This document shows, piece after piece, positions 1 to 9,674 of a DNA stretch of 56,483 nucleotides. The notes under the pieces were generated by a model. The model searched no databases. It saw only the letters and a list, made by a program, of their open reading frames with translations, and was not told the origin of the DNA. A program made the position numbers and the translations under genes. The DNA is taken from positions 1 through 56,483 of the forward strand of contig NZ_JAIHOM010000019.1 in the NCBI RefSeq assembly GCF_026130165.1. Reading direction: 5' to 3'. Numbering within the stretch: position 1 is the first letter of the stretch; each line of letters opens with the position of its first letter. Origin of the DNA: Spirulina subsalsa FACHB-351. Its GTDB lineage: Bacteria > Cyanobacteriota > Cyanobacteriia > Cyanobacteriales > Spirulinaceae.

Positions 1-72
1 AGCACAAATTGTCATGCTAAGAGTGATCCCTGAGCCTTAGCTAAAGAGTCGTGCTTCGCTGTTTCTATACTG

Positions 73-116
73 GTCGGGTTTCATCCCGTCGGTAAAACCG
101 AGGGTCTTCACCCGAC
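73..116. repeat. Nested hairpin, possible end of an IS200/IS605-type element
   Basis: Positions 73-79 (GTCGGGT) pair perfectly with 110-116 (ACCCGAC). Inside, 89-93 (TCGGT) pairs with 97-101 (ACCGA) around a three-base loop, and 85-87 (CCC) can pair with 102-104 (GGG). The result is a long, nearly continuous stem. No coding frame is visible in 1-156. The look resembles the structured transcript end found next to TnpB genes, but no TnpB coding remnant is present here. The assignment is a guess from structure only. Confidence 0.35.
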
Positions 117-156
117 ATTGCAGATAATATCTAGTCCTAGACCAGAATTTTGGCTT

Positions 157-894
157 CTACTCGGCGGTAGCTAATTCGCCATCGGTACTCCCACGACTGC
201 GACGACGAGTTAAAGAATTAAACAGCATTTGACCAATAGCTTTGATCAAATTCCCTTCTAATTCTCCGAACATTTTCATATTCATGCCGAACGCATCATT
301 GGCTTCATCAACAATAGCCTCGGCCGTTTGTTGATCCACAGGTAAACTGTCCATTGCAGCCCGATATTGGGTTTTGAACGCCTTCTCATCGGGAATCTGC
401 TCAAACTGATAAAAAGCCGTCCCTTCACCCTCAGAAAGATTCATCGCCGTCTGAGCAATTTTCTTGAGGATTTGTCCCCCAGAGAGATCCCCCAGATAGC
501 GGGTGTAAAGATGTGCCACCAAGAGTTCTGGCTTTTCATTCGCCACATGATGAATGCGATTAACATAGGCTTGACCTGTAGGAGAAAGTTCAATTTCCTC
601 CCGCCAGTTTGCTCCGTAGTAATAGAACAAATCCCGCTCTAAATTAGCTTTCCGATTTAATTCAGGGAAATAGACCTTAGACAAAATGGGATGATCTTTG
701 AGGCGTTCCATTTCTTCTTCCATCGCCCCATAAACATAGTAGAGATTAGCTGCTAATCTACGGTAGGAATTTTTTTCGACTACGCCTTTGAGGAAACATT
801 TAATAAACCCCATATTTTCCGCCATAGTATGGGATTTTTTCGTCCCTTCCCGTAGCATTGTGGCTAAATTCACATCTGCTAAATTAACACTCAT
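157..894 (-). CDS. ho1: Heme oxygenase (biliverdin-producing)
   Basis: This 245-residue protein is the usual length for cyanobacterial heme oxygenase. The family opens the heme ring with ferredoxin electrons to give biliverdin IX-alpha, iron and CO. That is the first committed step towards phycocyanobilin for phycobilisomes and phytochromes. The proximal heme ligand region is visible as GTKKSHTMAE (His22), and the flexible distal-helix motif as LGDLSGGQILKK near residue 135. It is soluble, with no signal peptide or membrane segment. The ATG at 894 is preceded by a purine-rich GGGA. The gene stands alone, divergent from the phasin-like gene. The family call is firm; whether it is the aerobic HO1 or a microaerobic HO2 form cannot be decided from sequence alone. 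Confidence 0.95.
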   Translation of the reverse strand: MSVNLADVNLATMLREGTKKSHTMAENMGFIKCFLKGVVEKNSYRRLAANLYYVYGAMEEEMERLKDHPILSKVYFPELNRKANLERDLFYYYGANWREEIELSPTGQAYVNRIHHVANEKPELLVAHLYTRYLGDLSGGQILKKIAQTAMNLSEGEGTAFYQFEQIPDEKAFKTQYRAAMDSLPVDQQTAEAIVDEANDAFGMNMKMFGELEGNLIKAIGQMLFNSLTRRRSRGSTDGELATAE

Positions 895-1103
895 GTTATA
901 TATCCCGTTTTATGATCTTAAATGAATCGACATTAATGAACTGCCTAATTTGCTAGGTTAAACCGATTTGACAATGATTTGTGTTAAGAATCTTTACGAG
1001 CAACGGCAACTAGAACCAGAATTTTGGGGAGAGAGTCCGGTTAACCCCCTAACCATTACCGAGGGGATATGTCATCATAGAGGAGTTGTGAAGCAAGTGC
1101 AAC

Positions 1104-1427
1104 ATGGATAACAACAATTGGATTCAGGATCTGTTGATTGCCGGAGTGGGGACGACCTCCTTTGTCGCGGAAAAGTTGCGCGAAGTCGGGGATCAACTGG
1201 TGAAAGAGGGGAAAATCGACCCGGAACACGCCAAAACCATGGTTAATGATGTGATGGAACGCATCAAAAGTGATCAAGGGAATTTTGAAGAACAGATGCA
1301 GCGTCAAATTCGCAATGTACTACAGGATTTAGGCGTTTCCCGTCAGTCTGAGGTAGATGAATTACGGGGAAGGATTGATCGATTGGAACGTCAGGTGAGA
1401 GATTTAGAGAATAAGATCTGGCGTTAA
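1104..1427 (+). CDS. Phasin-family / PhaF-like coiled-coil protein
   Basis: A 107-residue charged helical protein. The first third is mildly amphipathic (WIQDLLIAGVGTTSFVAEKL). It is followed by a KEGKIDPEHAKTMVNDVMER segment and a C-terminal heptad coiled coil (SEVDELRGRIDRLERQVRDL). This arrangement matches the small phasin or polyhydroxyalkanoate-granule-associated regulator family common in bacteria, where the helices coat granules or oligomerise. No PHA synthase gene is in the window, so a role in granules is inference and a generic coiled-coil role is possible. It lies 18 bp upstream of the FKBP gene on the same strand, so co-transcription is likely. Confidence 0.6.
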   Translation: MDNNNWIQDLLIAGVGTTSFVAEKLREVGDQLVKEGKIDPEHAKTMVNDVMERIKSDQGNFEEQMQRQIRNVLQDLGVSRQSEVDELRGRIDRLERQVRDLENKIWR

Positions 1428-1445
1428 GCACCATCAGGAGAATAT

Positions 1446-2027
1446 ATGAGAGAGATTTTACTCAGTTTTGGGGTTGTTGTTGTCTGTAGCTTGCTTCTAG
1501 TCCTGTCCCTCCTGTTTAATAGTGGTAAGGGCCAAGAGGCGATCGCCTCAGAAGCACTGGCCCAATCTAACCTACCCCGTGCCGAAGTCCCTAGCGGAGT
1601 GTTGGCAACACCTCCCCTCGTGGCTTCTGCGGCGGATTTACTACCAGTAGAAAATAACACAGTAGAAAATAACAACGTGGAAAATATCGTAACGACAGAC
1701 TCCGGTTTACAGTACGAAGAGATTGTTGAGGGGACTGGAGCCAGTCCTCAAAAAGGACAAACCGTTGTCGTTCATTACACCGGAACCCTAGAAAACGGCC
1801 AAAAATTTGATAGTTCTCGCGATCGCGGTCAACCCTTCTCCTTTAAAATTGGCGTTGGACAAGTGATTAAAGGCTGGGATGAAGGCGTTGGCACCATGAA
1901 AGTGGGAGGACAGCGTAAACTGATTATCCCCCCTGAACTCGGCTACGGAGCGCGAGGTGCAGGTGGGGTCATTCCCCCCAATGCAACCCTCCTTTTCGAT
2001 GTAGAATTGTTGAAAATCGGGGCTTAA
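1446..2027 (+). CDS. FKBP-type peptidyl-prolyl cis-trans isomerase, membrane-anchored
   Basis: A 193-residue protein with an N-terminal hydrophobic segment (about residues 5-25, [19 protein letters not shown]). A low-complexity linker with repeated VENN units follows, then a complete FKBP domain from about residue 85. FKBP hallmarks are [36 protein letters not shown] and the C-terminal [20 protein letters not shown]. It should catalyse proline isomerisation and help fold exported proteins in the periplasm or thylakoid lumen. An ATG preceded by AGGAGAATAT supports the start. It is closely downstream of the phasin-like gene and ahead of ferredoxin. The function of the family is established; the client proteins are unknown. 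Confidence 0.92.
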   Translation: MREILLSFGVVVVCSLLLVLSLLFNSGKGQEAIASEALAQSNLPRAEVPSGVLATPPLVASAADLLPVENNTVENNNVENIVTTDSGLQYEEIVEGTGASPQKGQTVVVHYTGTLENGQKFDSSRDRGQPFSFKIGVGQVIKGWDEGVGTMKVGGQRKLIIPPELGYGARGAGGVIPPNATLLFDVELLKIGA

Positions 2028-2058
2028 AGCCTTAGTTACACACCACCACCTTTAGAAT

Positions 2059-2090
2059 CCCTCTAACCCTTGAATCCGAGGTTTAGAGGG
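2059..2090 (+). terminator. Hairpin after the FKBP gene
   Basis: CCCTCTAA (2059-2066) pairs with TTAGAGGG (2083-2090) 31 bp after the FKBP stop codon and is followed by TTCTCCTT rather than a clean T run. It may be a weak terminator or processing site between the FKBP and ferredoxin genes. Confidence 0.4.
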
Positions 2091-2160
2091 TTCTCCTTGG
2101 CTACTTGTGTCAATCATCTCGTCTGTTGCCTTTTGCTCAATCTTCACCCTATTTTGCCCC

Positions 2161-2478
2161 ATGACCGAAAGTTACACCGTAGAAATCACCCATCAAGGAA
2201 CCACCTACACCCTGAAAGCTCCCGCAAATCAAACCATTTTACAAACGGCTCTTGATGAAGGGATCGAACTCCCGAACTCCTGCAACGCCGGGGTTTGCAC
2301 CACCTGCGGCGCGAAAATCCTCTCGGGAGAAATTGATCAAAGTGATGCAATGGGGGTGTCTCCTGACCTACAAAAAGAAGGCTATGCCTTACTTTGTGTC
2401 GCCTATCCTCGTTCTGATCTCAAAATTATTTCCGACCAAGAGGAAGAAATTTATAAGCGCCAATTCGGAGCCGGTTAA
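2161..2478 (+). CDS. Plant-type [2Fe-2S] ferredoxin
   Basis: A 105-residue ferredoxin with the canonical cluster ligands spaced CX4CX2CX29C (C-NAGV-C-TT-C, then Cys in YALLCVAYP). The fold is soluble and acidic, ending in EEEIYKRQFGAG. Proteins of this family carry single electrons, typically from photosystem I to FNR and to ferredoxin-dependent enzymes such as heme oxygenase. The residues differ somewhat from the major PetF, so this may be a secondary isoform. I chose the ATG at 2161 because homologues begin close to the first beta strand (YTVEITHQGTTYTL). An upstream in-frame start at 2107 would add a hydrophobic 18-residue tail atypical of ferredoxins. Confidence 0.93.
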   Translation: MTESYTVEITHQGTTYTLKAPANQTILQTALDEGIELPNSCNAGVCTTCGAKILSGEIDQSDAMGVSPDLQKEGYALLCVAYPRSDLKIISDQEEEIYKRQFGAG

Positions 2479-2604
2479 ACCTCCATTCTCCCCCTAATCT
2501 CATCTCGATATTAGACATCTCCTAGAATTAGGCTGGGACTTCTAGTCCATGATTGAGGATTCATCCTTGATTCCCACCATTCCTTAAACCCTTTACTAAT
2601 TACT

Positions 2605-2787
2605 ATGACCACTCATTTCATTACCGCCGAAATTGACCTCCAAGACAGTCCCGTTAAACTGCAAAAAGCCATTGAAGCCGAGTTAGAAAAACGTGGAGAA
2701 CCCTTGCGCTGGGCGATTACAGAAGTTAACACCGCAGAAGAAACCGTGCAAGTTGAAGCCGTTGTCACCCAAGATGCGATCGCTTGA
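2605..2787 (+). CDS. Conserved small cyanobacterial protein of unknown function
   Basis: A 60-residue protein beginning MTTHFITAEIDLQDSPVKLQ. The predicted alternation is beta-alpha-beta (ITAEIDL, then the helix VKLQKAIEAELEKRGEPLRWAI, then VQVEAVV). No catalytic motif, signal peptide or membrane segment is visible. It sits 126 bp after ferredoxin on the same strand and is closed by a strong terminator 50 bp downstream, which supports it as a real gene. The HIP1 site GCGATCGC overlaps its last codons. I do not recognise its function. Confidence 0.7.
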   Translation: MTTHFITAEIDLQDSPVKLQKAIEAELEKRGEPLRWAITEVNTAEETVQVEAVVTQDAIA

Positions 2788-2840
2788 ACTTGATCTGTGA
2801 CCTGTGGTATAGTAAACCCAGAGAGAAAAGAAAAGAGAAC

Positions 2841-2870
2841 AAAAAGAGGGGGAATCTACCTCCTCTTTTT
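2841..2870. terminator. Bidirectional rho-independent terminator
   Basis: AAAAAGAGG (2841-2849) pairs with CCTCTTTTT (2862-2870). Further GG/CC pairing brings the loop down to AATCTA (2853-2858). The A tract and the T tract make it work on both strands. It lies between the convergent 60-aa gene (+) and the alpha-E gene (-). Confidence 0.85.
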
Positions 2871-2915
2871 GTATAATCACCAATTATCTAATTACCAACG
2901 GTTTAAGTCTCAACT

Positions 2916-3938
2916 CTAAGTTAACCCATAGACCTTTTCCAGTAACACCGTTTGACTTTGAGTTTGACTGAGAGGTTCTTCCCTTTCCTCCTCGGGGACA
3001 TCTTGACCGAAGAAACTAATCGCAATATTCCCCCCCACCTCATTTAAAGAACGCTGCATCTGGTCTAAAAATTCGTGTAAACCAATGTCAATTACATCCT
3101 CAATAGTACAGTACCCCAAACGAGAACATAAACGACCTAGGGAACGTTCTGCGGGATTAGACCAACTGCCGACAGGGGTATTAGTAATCTTATGCAGAGA
3201 TTTTTCCGACCGAGAAACACAGAAATTAATCGAACGCGGAAAATCATGATCTAAAATCAAAAACTCCGCCACCGCAGAGGGATTAATTCGATGTTGTTGT
3301 TTGCGGTACATTTCATAGGCACTCGCCGATTTTAACAACGCCATCCATTGAATTTGGTCTAAAGGCGTTCCTACCCATTGAGCAGACGGTAAAAGTATAA
3401 AATATTTAACATCTAAAATGCGCGTTGTTTTATCCGCCCGTTCCAATAAGCGCCCCACATAGCCAAAATGCCATCCTTCATTGTGGGTCATAGTGGCATC
3501 CATTACCCCAGCAAAACGATGACTAGCCCGCTTCACTTGTCGGTAAAAATCCGGTAACATATCCACGTGAATCTGAGACGCGGCATCTTTGACCATCAGG
3601 TAAAAATCATTGACTTCCTGCCACATTTCTGAGGAAATAATTTCTCGAATCGAGCGGGCATTTTCTCGGGCAATTTGCAGGGAAGATAAAATCGAGTTGT
3701 CATATTTTGCGTCAAAGGTTAAAAAGTGAATGACATTATCAGCCGTAGCCTCCCCATACCGTTCCATGAATAGTTCATGGTCCCCGGTGGTGGTGACTAA
3801 GGGCAACCATTGTTGCGTTACTCCGGGCGGCAAATCTAACATCATATTGAGGTTCACATCAACAAACCGTGCAGTATTATCTGCCCGTTCAATATATCGA
3901 TTTAACCAATAAATAGAATCAGCAACACGACTTAGCAT
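2916..3938 (-). CDS. Alpha-E domain-containing protein
   Basis: A 340-residue all-helical protein that begins MLSRVADSIYWLNRYIERAD, the hallmark of the alpha-E (formerly DUF403) family. The family is almost always encoded next to a circularly permuted type-2 ATP-grasp protein, as it is here 105 bp downstream of that gene. The pair is thought to belong to an uncharacterised peptide- or amide-forming system, often with a transglutaminase-like protein; no such third gene is present in this window. The protein is cytosolic, with no signal peptide. The family call is firm; the reaction is unknown. Confidence 0.93.
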   Translation of the reverse strand: MLSRVADSIYWLNRYIERADNTARFVDVNLNMMLDLPPGVTQQWLPLVTTTGDHELFMERYGEATADNVIHFLTFDAKYDNSILSSLQIARENARSIREIISSEMWQEVNDFYLMVKDAASQIHVDMLPDFYRQVKRASHRFAGVMDATMTHNEGWHFGYVGRLLERADKTTRILDVKYFILLPSAQWVGTPLDQIQWMALLKSASAYEMYRKQQHRINPSAVAEFLILDHDFPRSINFCVSRSEKSLHKITNTPVGSWSNPAERSLGRLCSRLGYCTIEDVIDIGLHEFLDQMQRSLNEVGGNIAISFFGQDVPEEEREEPLSQTQSQTVLLEKVYGLT

Positions 3939-4043
3939 TGTTAGTGTATCAATTGAGTGTGGATATAGGGTTTAGACAAAGGTCTAGCAAGCGGCAAAAA
4001 AGGCAGCCTCATTGATAATTGATAGTTGACAAAGAACGTTCAA

Positions 4044-5486
4044 TTATGGTGTTAAAACCCAAGTGTCTTTACTGCCACCCCCTTGGGAAGAATTAACCAC
4101 TAAAGAACCTTTCCGCAAAGCCACACGAGTTAAGCCACCGGGATGAACATAAATTTCATCGCCGCGATGAAGAATGTAGGGACGTAAATCTACATGACGG
4201 CCTTCGATACGGTCTTCAATTAAGGTAGGAACTCGGGATAAACAAAGGGTAGGTTGAGCAATATAGTTGCGGGGGTTGGCTTCAATTTTTTTGGCAAAAA
4301 TTTCCCGTTCGGTTTGGCTAGCTTGGGTTCCCACTAACATCCCATATCCCCCGGCTTCGTTGGCCGCCTTGACAACTAATTTGTCAAGGTTTTGTAAAAC
4401 ATAATCCCGGTCTTTCTCTTGCCAACAAAGATAAGTAGGGACGTTGGCTAGAATGGGGTCTTCGTTGAGGTAATACCGAATCATTTCCGGAACATAGGCA
4501 TAGACCACTTTATCATCCGCCACACCAGTTCCAGGAGCGTTGGCCAGGGCAACTCGTCCAGCGCGATAGACTTCCATTAAACCGGGGACTCCTAGTAAAG
4601 AGTCGGGTCGGAAGGTGAGGGGGTCGAGGAAAGTGTCATCCACTCGTCGGTAGAGGACATCGACGCGGCGGAGGCCTTTAGTGGTCTTCATTTGTAGGTA
4701 GCCATCGACCACGACTAAATCCCGACCTTCGACCAATTCTACGCCCATTTGTTGCGCTAAAAAGGAGTGTTCAAAGTAGGCCGAGTTGTAAATTCCGGGG
4801 GTGAGGACGGCGACGGTGGGGGTTTGCAGATAGGGGGGGGCGAGATTGAGCAGGGCTTCGAGGAGGTGACTGGGGTAGTCGTCTACGGGTTGGATGGCGA
4901 GGTTTTGGAAGATTTTGGGCAGGGTACTTTTCATGACCCGACGATTTTCCAAGACGTAGGAAATGCCCGAGGGGACGCGCAGGTTATCTTCTAGAACATA
5001 CCATTGACCATTGCGATCGCGCACTAAATCCGTCCCCGTAATATGACACCATACCCCCGTCGGCGGTTCCAGTCCCTGACAGGGAGGCAAAAAACCCGGT
5101 GCCGATTGAATAATCTCAGCAGGAACCTTCCCATCCTGCACAATCTTCTGGTCGTGATAAATATCATTGAGAAACAGGTTTAAAGCCGTGATGCGTTGTT
5201 TAAGACCCTGTTCCAACCATTGCCAATCCTCAGCCGAAATGATACGAGGAATAATATCAAAGGGTAGCACCCGTTCCACCCCTTGAGTATCGCTATAGAC
5301 ATTAAACGTCACCCCCAGTTTAAATAAGGCAATCTGTGCCGTTTGATGATGTTGTTGGAGTTCCTTGGGGTTTAACCCTTGCATCCATTCCAGTAGGGGG
5401 ACAGCAGCAGGGCGAGGTTTGCCCACAGCTTCAAATAATTCATCATAGTACGTTGCGCTCTCAGGGTCATAGGTTTCTAGTTGCAC
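4044..5486 (-). CDS. Circularly permuted type 2 ATP-grasp protein
   Basis: A 480-residue protein of the permuted ATP-grasp family (formerly DUF404/DUF407). Recognisable blocks are the [13 protein letters not shown] start, [38 protein letters not shown] and [14 protein letters not shown]. The last two are the nucleotide- and metal-binding parts of the grasp. The C-terminus has [26 protein letters not shown]-grasp enzymes join a carboxylate to an amine through an acyl phosphate; the substrates here are not known. It is the first gene of a probable two-gene operon with the alpha-E protein. It diverges from the BrkB-like gene. Confidence 0.93.
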   Translation of the reverse strand: MQLETYDPESATYYDELFEAVGKPRPAAVPLLEWMQGLNPKELQQHHQTAQIALFKLGVTFNVYSDTQGVERVLPFDIIPRIISAEDWQWLEQGLKQRITALNLFLNDIYHDQKIVQDGKVPAEIIQSAPGFLPPCQGLEPPTGVWCHITGTDLVRDRNGQWYVLEDNLRVPSGISYVLENRRVMKSTLPKIFQNLAIQPVDDYPSHLLEALLNLAPPYLQTPTVAVLTPGIYNSAYFEHSFLAQQMGVELVEGRDLVVVDGYLQMKTTKGLRRVDVLYRRVDDTFLDPLTFRPDSLLGVPGLMEVYRAGRVALANAPGTGVADDKVVYAYVPEMIRYYLNEDPILANVPTYLCWQEKDRDYVLQNLDKLVVKAANEAGGYGMLVGTQASQTEREIFAKKIEANPRNYIAQPTLCLSRVPTLIEDRIEGRHVDLRPYILHRGDEIYVHPGGLTRVALRKGSLVVNSSQGGGSKDTWVLTP

Positions 5487-5656
5487 GGCGGTTTCCCTCC
5501 AACACCCTATACATATTTAAGCTTTGATTAAAGTTGTCTCAGCGACTGTAGCCTCAAATACATTCTCTCAGAAGGATGGGCGCAAGCAACGTTACAATAA
5601 GTAAATTTTCGCAACTTTTTCGGTAGCCTAGAAAGTGTCCAAATCCTAAAGCTGTA

Positions 5657-6706
5657 ATGCGAGTACCGCGTTTTTTTCGTTTTTTCCGTTATCTCAACTG
5701 TTTCATCCTGCGCAAAACCCTGACGCGGAGTTTCCGGCAACGTCTCACAGGACTCTCGGCAGAAATTGCCTTTAACTCCATGTTGGCGGTTTTCCCGGCA
5801 ATTCTCGCCATTATTACCGCTATTGGTCTATTTGAAGAATCCATTGTCTCAAGTGTACGCTCATTCGTCGTGCAGTTTTTCCCTGAAGAAGAATCCATTC
5901 AAACCGCCCTACGAGAATTAGCCACTAAATTAAAAATTGTCGCACCAGATTTAGTCTGGGGTTTGTTAAGTAATTTTGTCCAAGAAATTACCCAAGTGAA
6001 GAGTAAAAGTCTATTTTCCATTAGTTTTGGGGCGGCGATTTGGGTATCTTCGGCGGCCATTAATGCCGCCATGAATGCCCTCGACCAAATTCATTTAATC
6101 CCTCGCCGCAGACGGCGACCCTTTTGGCAAGCTAAACTCATTGCACTTTTACTGACTTTGGGCAGTATATTTTTATTATTAGTTGCTTCTATTTCAGTCT
6201 TAATTGGGGATGCTTTAGTTCAATTTTCAGTTAACTTAATTCAAGCTATACCATTACGAGAATCAGATCAAGGGGCTGATTTAATATTAGAACTATGGAA
6301 CTTGTTAAAATGGCCCGTTTCCTTAAGTATTGTTATCGTTGCCTTTGCCTTAATTTATCGTCTCGGCCCCAGTCATTGGCGCAAGGGAACCCCCATCTTA
6401 CCGGGGGCTATTGTTGCCGCGTTATCTTGGGCAGGAATTTCCCTTTTATTCCGGGTGTATGTAAACAATTTTGCCAACTATAACAAAGTCTACGGCGCAT
6501 TGGGGGCAGTCATTGTCTTAATGTTGTGGTTATATTTAAGTGCCTTAGTGATGTTGATTGGGGGGCAACTCAATGTTACTGTCGGAGAAGCAATGCGCGC
6601 TGATCATCGTCGTCGTCAGATCATAGCACAACCTCCCCCCCCTAGCACCTTTCCCTCCTCCCTCCCCTCCTCAGAGTCTGGGGATTCTTCCTCTAGTCAG
6701 TTATAA
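5657..6706 (+). CDS. YihY/BrkB-family inner membrane protein
   Basis: A 349-residue integral membrane protein with about six hydrophobic helices. An N-terminal [15 protein letters not shown]-like segment lies in the first loop ([20 protein letters not shown]) and the C-terminal helix is [20 protein letters not shown]. Both are typical of the YihY/BrkB (formerly tRNase BN) family. The family function is not firmly established; transport or envelope roles have been proposed. The tail after residue 315 is rich in Pro and Ser and probably disordered. It is followed 5 bp later by lgt, so the two are likely one transcription unit. Confidence 0.9.
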   Translation: MRVPRFFRFFRYLNCFILRKTLTRSFRQRLTGLSAEIAFNSMLAVFPAILAIITAIGLFEESIVSSVRSFVVQFFPEEESIQTALRELATKLKIVAPDLVWGLLSNFVQEITQVKSKSLFSISFGAAIWVSSAAINAAMNALDQIHLIPRRRRRPFWQAKLIALLLTLGSIFLLLVASISVLIGDALVQFSVNLIQAIPLRESDQGADLILELWNLLKWPVSLSIVIVAFALIYRLGPSHWRKGTPILPGAIVAALSWAGISLLFRVYVNNFANYNKVYGALGAVIVLMLWLYLSALVMLIGGQLNVTVGEAMRADHRRRQIIAQPPPPSTFPSSLPSSESGDSSSSQL

Positions 6707-6710
6707 CGGT

Positions 6711-7535
6711 ATGTTTTTACTCACCTTTCAATCCCCCGGCCCCATCTTATTTGAACTAGGTCCCTTAACCCTTCGTTGGTATGGTTTACTGATTGCCAGT
6801 GCGGTTTTAATTGGAGCCACATTAGCCCAATTTTTAGCCAACAAACGCCACCTAAAAACCGATATTATGTGGGATTTAGCAGTCTGGTTAGTTATTGCTG
6901 CCATTCCCTGCGCTCGGTTATATTATGTATTTTTTGAATGGGAACAATATGTCAATCGTCCGGGGGACATTATCGCCATTTGGCAAGGAGGAATTGCCAT
7001 TCATGGGGCAATGATTGGGGCTATTTTAGCCACCTTTATATTTTCCAGAGTCAATCGAGTTTCCGTCTGGCAACTGTTAGATTTAATCGCTCCCTCCGCC
7101 ATCCTAGGTCAAGCCATTGGACGCTGGGGAAACTTCTTTAACTCCGAGGCCTTTGGTCGTCCAACCGATTTACCGTGGAAACTCTACATTCCTTTACAAT
7201 CTCGCCCCCTCGGATGGCAACAATTCGACTATTTTCACCCGACCTTTCTCTATGAGTCTTTATGGAATTTAGGGGTTTTTGCACTACTTTTAGCCCTATT
7301 TTTCTGGGGAATGGGTCAAGGAAACCGCTTAAAAGTCGGAACCCTATTTTTCGTCTATGCCTTGGGGTATAGTACCGGGCGCTTATGGATTGAAGGACTA
7401 CGCATGGATAGTTTAATGTTAGGAGGATTGCGAGTCGCTCAATTGGTAAGTTTAGGGGGAATTTTAATTGGGGTATTGGGTCTAATTTGGCTCTATATAC
7501 TAAAAGGTTCTCTCGCCCGTGAAAATCGTTCTTAG
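6711..7535 (+). CDS. lgt: Prolipoprotein diacylglyceryl transferase
   Basis: A 274-residue polytopic membrane enzyme that transfers diacylglycerol from phosphatidylglycerol to the lipobox cysteine of prolipoproteins. The Lgt signature is intact: [16 protein letters not shown]. So are the catalytic His region [11 protein letters not shown] and the C-terminal [12 protein letters not shown]. Seven membrane helices can be traced. A client in this window is the lipoprotein PsbQ. The start ATG follows the BrkB-like gene by only 5 bp, consistent with translational coupling. Confidence 0.97.
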   Translation: MFLLTFQSPGPILFELGPLTLRWYGLLIASAVLIGATLAQFLANKRHLKTDIMWDLAVWLVIAAIPCARLYYVFFEWEQYVNRPGDIIAIWQGGIAIHGAMIGAILATFIFSRVNRVSVWQLLDLIAPSAILGQAIGRWGNFFNSEAFGRPTDLPWKLYIPLQSRPLGWQQFDYFHPTFLYESLWNLGVFALLLALFFWGMGQGNRLKVGTLFFVYALGYSTGRLWIEGLRMDSLMLGGLRVAQLVSLGGILIGVLGLIWLYILKGSLARENRS

Positions 7536-7599
7536 TATTGTATAAAACCATGCAAAATAGTTCGAGCATTAACTTAAAGTCAATTAAATATTAATAAAA

Positions 7600-8763
7600 A
7601 TGACAAAATCATCTTTAGACCTTGACAAAATGACCCTGAAGATATCTAATCAAAATTCAGAAGAGGAAGAAGAAGATTATTTTGAATATTTCTTTGATGA
7701 ACCCGGAAGTGAACCCGGAACACTCAGTATTGACCCCGATGCCACTCCTTCCAGTATTGTTCTCATTGATTATTCCCCGAAACACGCCACTCGTCGCGCT
7801 AATCTGACCCCTCTTGATTGTGTTTCCTATTTGGAAAGTGAATCAGTTTCTTGGATTGATGTGCGGGGTTTAGGGAGTGAAGATATTCTGAATCAATTGG
7901 GTCAAGTCTGTAAAATTCACCCCCTTGTTTTAGAGGATGTAGTGAATGTTCCCCAACGGCCAAAAGTGCAGGATTATGAGGAGCAATTATTGGTCATCTT
8001 ACAGATGGTTTTGCCCCTACCGGATGAAGATGGGTTTGATTATGAACAAGTGGGTTTTGTTTTAGGTAAACACTATTTAATTACCTTTCAAGAAGAACCG
8101 GAAGAGGATTGTTTTGAGCCGGTACGGGTACGAATTCGGGAGAATCGGGGGAAAGTTCGCCAAGCGGGACCCGATTATTTAGCTTATGTGTTGATTGATT
8201 CTATTATTGACGGATTTTTCCCAGTTTTAGAGGATTATGGGGAGCGGATTGAAGCTTTAGAGGATGAAGTAGTGGACAATCCGACGCGGGAAACGGTGGA
8301 AAAAATCTATGAAATTCGGCGAGAATTATTAGCCTTACGTCGTATGATTTGGCCTCAGCGCAGTGTGATTAATATTCTGATTCGGGGGGATAATGAGTTA
8401 ATTAGTCAGGATGTACAGATTTATTTTCGAGATTGTTATGATCATGTCATTCAGCTATTAGATATTGTGGAGACGTATCGGGAACTAGCTTCTAGCATGA
8501 TGGACTTATATATGTCTGCCATGAGTAATAAAATGAACGAGGTAATTAACTTATTAACTCTCATCTCAACGATTTTTATTCCCCTCACATTTATTGCGGG
8601 AGTCTATGGCATGAACTTTAAGTATATGCCAGAGTTAGAGTGGCAGTGGGGCTATGGTTTAATTTGGGGAGCCATGTTAGCTATTGCGGGCAGTTTGATT
8701 TATTTCTTCCATAAAAAGGGCTGGTTTGATACCTTTTATTTTGTCGGAAAACGGGATAAATGA
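7600..8763 (+). CDS. corA: CorA-family magnesium/cobalt transporter
   Basis: A 387-residue protein. It has a long acidic cytosolic N-terminus (EEEEEDYFEYFFDEPGSEPG) and the funnel domain containing HPLVLEDVVNVPQRPK. Two C-terminal membrane helices follow, with the pore signature YGMNF at the end of the first (IFIPLTFIAGVYGMNF). The family forms homopentameric Mg2+ channels gated by intracellular Mg2+. Its stop overlaps the start of the TauE-like gene (ATGATG), so the two are translationally coupled. The acidic N-terminal extension of about 40 residues is longer than in textbook CorA. Confidence 0.95.
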   Translation: MTKSSLDLDKMTLKISNQNSEEEEEDYFEYFFDEPGSEPGTLSIDPDATPSSIVLIDYSPKHATRRANLTPLDCVSYLESESVSWIDVRGLGSEDILNQLGQVCKIHPLVLEDVVNVPQRPKVQDYEEQLLVILQMVLPLPDEDGFDYEQVGFVLGKHYLITFQEEPEEDCFEPVRVRIRENRGKVRQAGPDYLAYVLIDSIIDGFFPVLEDYGERIEALEDEVVDNPTRETVEKIYEIRRELLALRRMIWPQRSVINILIRGDNELISQDVQIYFRDCYDHVIQLLDIVETYRELASSMMDLYMSAMSNKMNEVINLLTLISTIFIPLTFIAGVYGMNFKYMPELEWQWGYGLIWGAMLAIAGSLIYFFHKKGWFDTFYFVGKRDK

Positions 8764-9620
8764 TGAGTTTAGACTATTGGTTTATGTTTCCGGTGGCCAT
8801 TGGGATTGCAACGGTTGCCATGGCTTCTGGAGTTGAGGGGGCTACTTTTTTTACCCCTTTATTTATTTTGGGCTTAAACCTGCCCACAGATGTGGCCATT
8901 GGGACAGGTTTAATGACCGAGGTTTTTGGTTTTACCAGTGGTTTATTTGCCTATGGCTATCAGGGTTTAATTGATTTTAAATTGGGGAAAATGTTACTGG
9001 CTGTGACTATTCCGGTGGCTTTGTTGGGAACGGTATTCGCCCAATGGATTCCGGGGGATGTCTTGAAGATTGTATTAGGTTTAGGTTTGTTGGTTTTGGC
9101 GGTCAGTTTTTTGCGTTCTGACCACACCTCGGCTGGAGAATCGCCTGTTCTCATGCCCTCCCCAGTTTCTTTCCCCTCCTTCACTCTCACCAGTCGCCGG
9201 GGGGATGTGTTCCACTACAGTATCACCCGTCCCCGAGAAGGGCGTATTTTGGCGAGTATTGGCGCGTTATGTTTAGGCATGGTGTCTACAGGATTGGGAC
9301 AACTCAATGGGTTTTTCCTGCTGCAACGGTCCCGGGTGCCGAGTCCTGTGGCGATTGGCACCAGTGTATTTATTGTGGCGATTACGGCTTTGATTGCTTC
9401 TGTTGGTCATATGGTGCAGTTTGCCCAACAGGAAAACCCACCTTTTGGGACGATTCTCAGCTTGATTAGCTTCACGGTTCCTGGTGTTCTCTTGGGGGCG
9501 CAACTGGGTTCAAGATTGGCGATACGGCTCCCTCAGCACATTCTGGAACGCAGTATGGGGCTATTATTTATTGTTGTGGGTCTGTTGCTCATCCTAGAAA
9601 ATTTTCTGCGTTCATCTTAG
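8760..9620 (+). CDS. TauE/SafE-family membrane permease (sulfite/organosulfonate-type exporter)
   Basis: A 286-residue membrane protein with about eight helices. It has the internally repeated TauE/SafE pattern: GVEGATFFTPLFILGLNLPTD in the first half, and TGLGQLNGFFLLQRSRVPSPVAIG in the second. The two halves are separated by a hydrophilic loop around residues 125-160. Members export sulfite, sulfoacetate or related anions, but most have unknown substrates. The start overlaps the end of corA by 4 bp; the second ATG at 8763 is equally possible. Confidence 0.88.
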   Translation: MMSLDYWFMFPVAIGIATVAMASGVEGATFFTPLFILGLNLPTDVAIGTGLMTEVFGFTSGLFAYGYQGLIDFKLGKMLLAVTIPVALLGTVFAQWIPGDVLKIVLGLGLLVLAVSFLRSDHTSAGESPVLMPSPVSFPSFTLTSRRGDVFHYSITRPREGRILASIGALCLGMVSTGLGQLNGFFLLQRSRVPSPVAIGTSVFIVAITALIASVGHMVQFAQQENPPFGTILSLISFTVPGVLLGAQLGSRLAIRLPQHILERSMGLLFIVVGLLLILENFLRSS

Positions 9621-9674
9621 TGGATGACCCTTGAGCAAAATGTAGCGTAAAACCCTTTTCTTAAAGATGTCAAA

